Of a stretch of DNA of 64,000 nt, positions 57,289 to 64,000 are shown piece after piece. The notes under the pieces were generated by a model. It searched no databases and was not told the origin of the DNA. It saw nothing but the letters and a program-made list of their open reading frames with translations. This DNA is from Pseudoips prasinana. Its lineage: Eukaryota; Arthropoda; Insecta; Lepidoptera; Nolidae. A program made the position numbers and the translations under genes. The stretch spans positions 33,020,001 to 33,084,000 of the forward strand of contig OX621255.1 of the NCBI GenBank assembly GCA_951640165.1, given 5' to 3'. Positions within the stretch are counted from its first letter, which is position 1; every line of letters begins with the position of its first letter.

Positions 57289-58215
57289 ATGGATTCAGCC
57301 TGCTCTTCTAATACGGATATACCTACATTGGAAGATATATCAAACGTGAGCAATCGCCGAGCACAAAAGAAAGCACGAAAAGAAGACCTCTCGGAAATAT
57401 TTGAAAGGTTTGCTACCGATATCTCCTCCAAACTAAGCTCTTTAAATACGGATCTCAGTAATAAAATCTGTGGAATTCAATATCATATCAACACGGTTAT
57501 TAAAAAAGACTTGGAACGTATTCAATTAGATATAACAAACATAAACGCTAGGCAATCTGAGTTGTATGCTGATTTGAGTGAAGTGAAGGCAACCTTGGAC
57601 TTCCAGGGAAAGGAACGAAAGGACTGCCAAATACTTATAAATGACACCGTAAAGGGTACAAACACAAAATTCCCAAAAGATCGTGACTTTGAAATTAGAA
57701 GTGGCTAAATTAAAATCGGATTTTAACACGGCCCAACAACGAGAACGATATGAAAATCTACAAATTTCAGCGATACCTGAAAAAGCTAATGAAGACCTTA
57801 ATACATACGTTACGAATATTGCAAAATATGTGAATGTCCAGTTGTCCCCATCCGACATCATACTTATTGTCAGAATCCAGCCTCATGTCACGTTATTGTG
57901 AAACTTAAGACAAAAATTCTCCGTGACTCCATTTTGTCCGGTGTGCGTAACAAGAAGGGTATCACTACTACGAATATTGGACTACAAGGTGAAGAAAAAA
58001 GAATTTACGTAAATGAACATCTGACGCCTACAAACAAGTTGTTATACAAAAATACCAGAGAACAGTCAAAGCTAAAAAAACTACCAATTTACATGGATTC
58101 GCGATGGGAAGATTTTTGTAAGGAAAGACGATACTTCTCCTCACATTTTAATCAAAGAAATGGCAGATCTGAAGAAGATATCTTAAACTATTTGTTTTTG
58201 TTTCAAAACTTATAA
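57289..58215 (+). pseudogene. LINE ORF1, broken
   Basis: Three frames in series. The first has an acidic and lysine-rich coiled-coil-like region (DISSKLSSLNTDLSNKI). The last has VNEHLTPTNKLLYKNTREQS, the conserved ORF1 C-terminal motif of CR1/jockey-type elements (YVNEHLTP.NK.L…R). ORF1 proteins bind LINE RNA. Frameshifts at about 57690 and 57898 break it. A gag-like RNA-binding fold cannot be confirmed by eye. Confidence 0.65.
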
Positions 58216-58417
58216 TTATCTATTTGAGAGCATTGCCGATACTATGCACATACTTCATGCTTATACATATATATTTACACATTATATTATATTTCTTATA
58301 CTCTAAACACGCTCAAATTACTTTTTTATATTTTTGGAAAGGGCGATACTGTTACCTACTAATATTTTGTAATCACGCCAGAATCAATACATTACTAGGT
58401 CATTGGTCAATTACTCG

Positions 58418-58738
58418 AGACTTAATCAAGTTATTATCTTCACTCCTAAAGAAAACTTTAAAATATTATATCAAAACGTACGTGGGCTACGAACTAAGTG
58501 CACAGCTATTTACAACAGCATTTTGTCAAATGAATATGACATTATATTTTTAACGGAAACTTGGTTGCAGAACGATATTCTCGACTCGGAAAGATGCGAC
58601 AGTAGATATGATGTATTCCGTTGCGACCGCGATCTTAAGTTATCAGATAAACAATCCGGTGGCGGCGTCATGGTATGTATACGGCACGAACTTACTGCAT
58701 CGAACGTTAATGCAAGAAACAGCTCAGCACTTTATTGA
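58418..58738 (+). pseudogene. LINE endonuclease N-terminal part
   Basis: Encodes ENFKILYQNVRGLRTKC, YDIIFLTETWLQND (the catalytic ETW motif) and GGGVMVCIRHEL. This is the apurinic-type endonuclease start. Downstream catalytic blocks are missing because sequence jumps to a region resembling the linker before RT. Confidence 0.75.
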
Positions 58739-59552
58739 CGACCTACGCCTATTTGGTCTAAATCAATATAACCGCACGTTATATACCAGTGGTAATGTTC
58801 TAGACCTTTGATTTTCCAATCTCTTTTTGGAAATAGGTGTCAACCTCTTATCAAAGAAGATACATTTCATCCCCCGTTTGAAATTAATATAGGTAGTAGA
58901 TTTACAAGTAAAACCATTTAAAGAGAATACTCGTTCACAATTTAATTTCCATAAATGTGACTACCATCTCATCAACAATTATCTTCTAAATATTAACTGG
59001 GATGATACACTAGCGACTGATAACATTAACGACGCCTTAGATAGTTTTTACAGGAAACTACATGAATGTTTCGCTTTATATATTCCAATAACTACTAGGA
59101 ACTATTCCTATCCGGTGTGATACAGTTAAGCACTTATAAAAATAATTAAAAAAAAAACGAGAAAAAAATGGTTGAAATTGTTTTGACCGCTTTACTCAAA
59201 ATACTGAAAAACACATTAAGCACGATCCAAAACTTTTTGGAAATATGTGAAACACAAAAGAGGTGGATCAAGTTATCCTCGAGAATTCTCTTTAAAAAAT
59301 CAAACATTTTGTAATACGGTTGATTTCTGTTCTGAATTTAATAAATCCTTTGAAAATGTATTTGTGAAACCAACAAAAGTGGTTACAGATGTTACGGCAA
59401 GACCTTGTAACAGTAACGAAGTTTTGGCTCGTGTTTTTGTTCTCTTCTTTGCGATCTCTGGATGGATGGGTTTCGCAGGTTCAACATTTATATTCAAATA
59501 AAGGTATGTTTATTTTATTTATTGAATTTTCTTCTTTAGTGTTATTTTCATT

Positions 59553-60060
59553 TTAATTTTTACTACTTTTATTCTCTTGTCCACCAATTTCTGTCTCTTT
59601 TTCAGGTACATCATCCACTTTGTTTCTGTGTATTGCAGCTTCCAGAAATATGACATCTCGACTCACCACTACATTCTTTGTTGCAGGATCTATGAATCTA
59701 TATCCCTTAGTACAATCACTGTATCCCACAAAGATCAACTTCTGTGATTTCACATCAAGTTTTCCTATTTTCTTTTGGGATATGAACCATGGCATTACAT
59801 CCAAAAATCTTCATATGATTTAAATTGGGTTTTTGTCCAGTCCATACCTCATGTGGTGTCATGTCAGAGAGAGCTTGAGTCGGTGAACGATTTACAATAT
59901 ATGCAGCCGTGGCAACAGCTTCAGCCCAGAATACATCCTGTAAATTAGCATTTAACATCATGCATTTGGCTCTTTCTATTAGTGTTCTATTCATCCTCTC
60001 ACTGAGGCCATTCTGTTGTGGGGCATAGGGACTAGATGTCTGATGCAAAATACCATGCAT
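59553..60060 (-). pseudogene. Copia integrase, C-terminal part
   Basis: Encodes SSPYAPQQNGLSERMNRTLI (with the catalytic Glu in NGLSER), then TPHEVWTGQKPNLNHMKIFG and, after a frameshift at about 59770, KLIFVGYSDCTKGYRFIDP. It belongs to the same element as the preceding part. The RT that should follow is missing. Confidence 0.8.
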
Positions 60061-60156
60061 TTTCAGATATGTGTCAAACTTCTTATATTCCGTGCCGTTA
60101 TCTGTTCTTATAACTTTTATTTTTTTGTTTAGCTCATTCTCAACTCGGTTTTTAAA

Positions 60157-60885
60157 TTACATAAATTTATCAAACACTTTAGCCTTGGTTTTGATAAAAT
60201 ATACATGTACCCTTCTTGAAAAATCGTCAATGAAAGTGACTAAATATCGAGTACCTCCAATTGACATGTGATTCATTGGCCCACACACATCACTATGTAT
60301 AAGTTCTAGTAATCCAGTTGCACGGGAACCATTTTGAAGAAATGATTGCCTTATCTGCTTGCCTTCAAGACATGTTATACATATACATTTGTTCATTTTT
60401 GGTGTCAATGTCACTCCTACAGCACAGTTTGGCAATTTATTAATGTCGGTGAAGTTTAAGTGACCCATCCTTTGATGCCACAGATAAACATCATCATTTG
60501 TGTTAGCTTTCATGGCATACATTTCTTTATCCTTCCAAAAATCTAACTGGTAGGTATCATTAACCAGTTTTGCTTTTGCCAATATATTATTATCATAATT
60601 ATATATCTGACATCCATTTTCATTGGACATAACTTTACAGCCACTTTTTATAATTTTTCCAACAGACAATAAATTTGTTTTGAGTTCTGGTACATATAAA
60701 ACTTCGCTCACCTGTATAGTTTCTGTGCTGCCATCTGCAGCAATTGTTTTTATTAATACATTGCCACATCCTTCAACCTTTGATGATTTATTATCAGCAA
60801 TTCTAATGCTCGGTACAGGTGGAGGTATGACTTCGCTAAGCCATTCCCGGTGCATCGTCATGTGCATGGACGCTCCTGAGTCCAC
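60157..60885 (-). pseudogene. Copia protease and integrase, N-terminal part
   Basis: 242 codons in one frame. The protease has DSGASMHMT with the catalytic DSG, and LYVPELKTNLLSVGKI after it. The integrase begins with the HHCC zinc region (WHQRMGHLN … CITCLEGK), then a catalytic-core start with HSDVCGPM and YLVTFIDDFSR. The frame stops at 60157. The core continues in the next frame entry. Confidence 0.85.
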
Positions 60886-61323
60886 ATACCAATTTATTAA
60901 GTTATTAACTGTGTTTGCAGAAAATGCGGCTACAAACCCAGTATTTTTGTCAGATTTTCCTTTACTTTTTTTGGACCAACAGTTCTTGCTTAAATGCCCA
61001 TACTTATTGCAAGTGAAACATCTTGGACCTTTTTTAGTACTTTGCTGGTAATTTTTGCATGATTATTTTTTGTATAGAATGCGGTAGTGTCTGATTCTGT
61101 TGATTTTATTTCTTGCAGTAACTTAGTTTTCACAAGATCAGCACTTATTTTCAAACCTGAGCCTTCTAAGCCCATAATCCTTGGCTTGTAAGTATCCGAC
61201 AAGCCAGCCAGCATCAGAGTACCCAACCACTCGTCGTCTACACTGAATTTAATATTTCTCAATTTATGTGCTGCAGTCATTATTCTATTCACATAGTCCT
61301 CGACTGATGAACTCGTCTCTTAG

Positions 61324-61608
61324 TTAGTGTTGACTAATTCTCTTAATAAGAGTCAAGTCATCCCAAACTTGCTTCGCATTTACAGACTCTTGTATGTGCA
61401 CATAAGGTATGGGATCAATCAACAATATCAACTTAGACTTTGCTTCGACATCAAGTTTTAGAGATTTCGGATCGTTGGGAATAGGATCATTCAAAATACA
61501 GTCATAAAGATCTTCATGTTGCAGGTATGCTTTGACTGCAAAGCTCCAGGTCACCCAATTATCTCGACCCGTTAATTTAGGAATTGACATCATTGTGTTA
61601 TTTGCCAT
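61324..61608 (-). pseudogene. Copia gag N-terminal part
   Basis: Encodes LTGRDNWVTWSFAVKAYLQH, the usual start of copia gag (L.G.NW..W…YL). It ends at a stop after a frameshift, and a second gag piece follows at 60990-61292 (LGTLMLAGLSDTYKPRIMG). The zinc knuckle comes after. Confidence 0.75.
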
Positions 61609-61878
61609 AATAATTATTATTAAAACTGAAAAAACACTCGCGCGCCGGTACCGTACGTAAGTGAGGTTATACACGCTACTACAGGTTAGGATTTATTTTA
61701 TTTTAGGCGTAGTTAGGTAAGGTAGGTTCCTTTTTTTATTGGTGGATATATGGACGCCTAACGTTTTCATCGGAGCAAACTGCACTGCGGTGTTGTGTTG
61801 CGTTTGGTTTAAGCGCTCTTTCTCGTTGTCTGATCATATTGTGTCAATGAGCTCTTGGTTAATTTTATTGTTGGTGTT
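61609..61878. other. Spacer
   Basis: Upstream side of the copia element. If an LTR existed here it has not been recognised; GGTTAGG-like pieces begin at about 61684. Confidence 0.25.
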
Positions 61879-62067
61879 GTTAGGTTAGGTTAGGTTTTCT
61901 TCATTATTGGAGTAGATAGGTTAGGGTTTTTTCATTATGGGAGTGGTTAAGTCAGGTCTTTTTTATTATTGGAGTAGTAAGGTTATGTTCTTTTTTATTA
62001 TTGGAGAAGTTAGATTAGGTTAGGATATTTTTTTATTATATGAGTTGTTAGGTTAGGTTAGGTTCCT
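61879..62067. repeat. TTAGG-bearing minisatellite
   Basis: About six degenerate units of 30-38 bp built as (TTAGG)n, a T-run, ATTATTGGAGTAG. (TTAGG)n is the insect telomere repeat, so this may be a relic of subtelomeric or telomere-like DNA, or only a local tandem repeat. Confidence 0.65.
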
Positions 62068-62081
62068 TTTCATACGCGTCT

Positions 62082-64000
62082 ATGCCCCGGGTTCACACAC
62101 ATACAGGAAGGCGCCAGGTGTACTGGTGGACCGCCGAGATCGCGCAGTTGCGCGTCGCGTGCGTGGCGGTCAGACGCCAGTACACCCGATACCGGAGGAG
62201 ACGTCGTCGGGTCCCTGACGAAGAGGCCGCGCTGTATGAGGTGTACCGCGCGGCGAAGGAGGCTCTGCGGCTGGCCATCGGTGAAGCCAAGACGCGAGCC
62301 AGGGAGGAGATGTTGGAGACTCTGGACGGAGATCCGTGGGGGCGCCCTTATCGTGCGGTTCGAGGGAAACTTCGAGCCGCGGCGCCTCCACTCACTGAGA
62401 GTCTCCAACCCGAGCTGCTGGAGGAAGTAGTGGCAGCCCTCTTCCCGGCAAGAGCGGATCACATGCCACCGCCGATGGCTTTGCCCACAGCCGCAGAGCC
62501 TACAGAGGAGAATGCCATCAGCGTCCCAGAGGTGACACAGGAAGAGTTGAGGGCGGCCGTGATGCGGCTCCGGGCCAAAAACGTGGCTCCGGGGTCTGAC
62601 GGGATTCACGGTTGTGCGTTGGCCCTCGCTCTGAAAGAGCTAGGTCCCCAACTGACGGGACTCTACACAGCGTGCCTTGAGCGGGGCCAGTTTCCCACTC
62701 TGTGGAAATCTGGTCGTCTGGTCCTGCTCAGAAAGGCGGGGCGCCCTGCAGACTCACCGTCCGGGTACCGGCCCATAGTGCTGCTAGACGAGGTGGGCAA
62801 GCTGCTCGAGCGAATAATCACAGCCCGCCTTGTCGGCCACTTGTGCGGAGAGGGGCCGGACCTGGACGAGAGCCAGTTCGGCTTTCGGCATGGGCGCTCT
62901 ACCATACACGCTGTGTCGAGGGTGAGAGTCCTGGCGGAGGAAGCGGTGTCCCGGGGTGGGGTGATGTTGGCGGTGTCCTTGGACATCTCCAACGCCTTCA
63001 ACACCCTGCCCTGGAGTTGCATTCGGGAGGCACTGCGATATCATCGGGTGCCTTCCTACCTCCGCCACATCGTTGGGGCTTACCTGGCGGAGAGGTGTGT
63101 CACCTACGTGGGACGTGATGGCGGACACCGGCACTCAATGTCGTGCGGTGTTCCACAGGGTTCGGTTTTGGGCCCGCTCCTGTGGAACATCGGGTACGAC
63201 TGGGTGCTGAGGGGCGAACTCCAGCCGGGCGTGGACCTGACGTGTTATGCGGACGACACGCTGGTCACGGCCCGTGGGAGTTCACACAGGGAGGCAGCGT
63301 TGGTGGCGACGGCTGCGGTCTCACAGGTGGTGAGCCGCATCCGGCGCCTCGGCCTGGAGGTAGCCCTCAACAAGTCGGAGGCCATGATGTTCCATGGTCC
63401 CCGGCGGGCGCCGCCGCCCGGATCACACATTGTGGTCGGGGGGGTCCGGATCGCTGTCGAGCCTACCATGAAGTACCTAGGATTGGTGCTCGACAGCCGG
63501 TGGGACTTCGGACCTCACTTCCGGCGGTTGGTGCCCAAGCTGATGGGCGCGGCTGGGGCGCTTTCAACGCTGCTTCCCAATCTGGGGGGGCCAAGCGCAG
63601 CCTGTAGGCGGCTCTACATGGGGATCGTGCGATCGATGGCCCTGTACGGGGCCCCGATCTGGGCGGCTGACCTGACGGCCGGTAGTATTGCTGTTCTGCG
63701 GAGACCGCAGAGAGCTATGGCCGTCAGAGTCATCAGGGGTTATCGCACGGTCTCCTATGAGGCGGCCTGTGTACTGGCCGGATCCCCGCCCTGGGACCTC
63801 GAGGCGAAAGTACTCGCGTCACTGTACCGGTGGCGCGAGGAGATACTGGCGCAAGGCGAGCGGCCGATGCAGCCACACATGGGGCTGCGTCGGTCGCAGC
63901 TACGCGAGGCCCTGGTGGCGGAATGGCGGGACAGGCTCTCGCGCCCAACCGCCGGCCTCGTCACTATCAAGGCGGTCCGGCCGGTACTCGAGCGTTGGCT
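62082..64000 (+). CDS. R1-clade LINE ORF2, reverse transcriptase region, open to window edge
   Basis: One frame is open from at least 62061 to the last base, with an ATG at 62082. It begins with RRQVYWWTAEIAQLR (typical of R1 just upstream of RT). RT blocks follow: PGSDGIHG, SGYRPIVLLDEVGKLLERII, FGFRHGRSTIHAV, SLDISNAFNTLPW, GVPQGSVLGPLLWN and the catalytic YADD in LTCYADDTLV. After that comes MKYLGLVLDSRWDF and an R1-like C-terminal extension. Endonuclease and ORF1 are absent at the 5' side, so the copy is 5'-truncated; the 3' end is outside the window. GC content is far above its flanks. No stop is visible in about 640 codons, so insertion could be recent. Confidence 0.9.
   Translation, partial: MPRVHTHTGRRQVYWWTAEIAQLRVACVAVRRQYTRYRRRRRRVPDEEAALYEVYRAAKEALRLAIGEAKTRAREEMLETLDGDPWGRPYRAVRGKLRAAAPPLTESLQPELLEEVVAALFPARADHMPPPMALPTAAEPTEENAISVPEVTQEELRAAVMRLRAKNVAPGSDGIHGCALALALKELGPQLTGLYTACLERGQFPTLWKSGRLVLLRKAGRPADSPSGYRPIVLLDEVGKLLERIITARLVGHLCGEGPDLDESQFGFRHGRSTIHAVSRVRVLAEEAVSRGGVMLAVSLDISNAFNTLPWSCIREALRYHRVPSYLRHIVGAYLAERCVTYVGRDGGHRHSMSCGVPQGSVLGPLLWNIGYDWVLRGELQPGVDLTCYADDTLVTARGSSHREAALVATAAVSQVVSRIRRLGLEVALNKSEAMMFHGPRRAPPPGSHIVVGGVRIAVEPTMKYLGLVLDSRWDFGPHFRRLVPKLMGAAGALSTLLPNLGGPSAACRRLYMGIVRSMALYGAPIWAADLTAGSIAVLRRPQRAMAVRVIRGYRTVSYEAACVLAGSPPWDLEAKVLASLYRWREEILAQGERPMQPHMGLRRSQLREALVAEWRDRLSRPTAGLVTIKAVRPVLERW

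Larger units (their letters stand above)
57241..59480 (+). mobile_element. Decayed CR1-type LINE, RT-less
   Basis: Plus strand: ORF1 (57289-58215, frameshifted), the start of an ORF2 endonuclease (58420-58736) and a linker region (58740-59480). RT is absent, and an internal part of the endonuclease is deleted at about 58738. Copia sequence on the other strand starts directly after it. Confidence 0.7.
59490..61608 (-). mobile_element. Decayed Ty1/copia element, gag-PR-IN without RT
   Basis: Minus strand from a gag start at 61608 (MANNTMMSIPKLTGRDNW) through a gag domain, a CX2CX4HX4C zinc knuckle (about 60970-61035), protease, integrase and a C-terminal extension, ending at about 59490. Frameshifts at about 61320 and 61040, an in-frame TAA at 60157-60159 and a frameshift at about 59770 disable it. 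No RT or RNase H domain and no LTR pair was identified. Confidence 0.8.

Noticed and set aside
62702..63118. 138-codon plus-strand frame with Gly/Pro/Arg-rich protein
   Set aside because: It lies in a shifted frame over the R1 reverse transcriptase, whose real frame shows YADD and the other RT blocks. The long shadow frames come from high GC.

Overview
This is a lepidopteran nuclear genome window. The evidence is two apolipophorin-III genes with lepidopteran-type precursors (signal peptide, short propeptide ending in Arg-Arg, four exons), an AT-rich background, tRNA-derived SINEs, RTE and CR1 LINE tails, a mariner of the cecropia type, small Helitrons ending in CTAG, and a TTAGG-like minisatellite. 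The species cannot be determined from the sequence alone.

Only three host genes are well supported. A very GC-rich, apparently single-coding-exon glycosyltransferase family 92 gene lies at 1130-2770 (+). Two tandem apolipophorin-III paralogues lie at 37940-40069 and 51418-55647 (+). The paralogues have the same four coding exon lengths (42, 207, 159 and 150 nt), encode 185 aa each, and are 136/185 identical without gaps by hand alignment. Their proximal promoters share a TATA box and several GC-rich blocks. A second pair of similar non-coding blocks (33444-33584 and 45210-45378) lies 4.5 and 6.2 kb upstream of the two start codons. This suggests that regulatory DNA was duplicated with the genes.

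From 3 to 37 kb there is no convincing host gene. The DNA is a mosaic of mobile-element debris: SINEs at 4.6, 5.4 and 16.6 kb, RTE tails, a CR1-type LINE at 11.9-14.4 kb (-), a structurally complete mariner at 18279-19565 with an open 339-aa transposase, four same-strand copies of a repeat of about 600 bp ending in a GGGTTCCGT hairpin, several MITE-like palindromes, Helitron ends and a 111-bp AT microsatellite. The 40-51 kb spacer between the paralogues and the 3.4-kb third intron of the second paralogue hold more of the same, including nested insertions with target-site duplications.

From 57 kb to the right edge the window is retroelement DNA: a decayed CR1-type LINE (ORF1 plus part of the endonuclease), a decayed Ty1/copia element on the minus strand without a reverse transcriptase domain, a TTAGG-containing minisatellite, and an R1-clade LINE reverse transcriptase reading frame that stays open to the last base. 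I found no CRISPR array, no functional tRNA or rRNA gene, and no prokaryotic-type operon.
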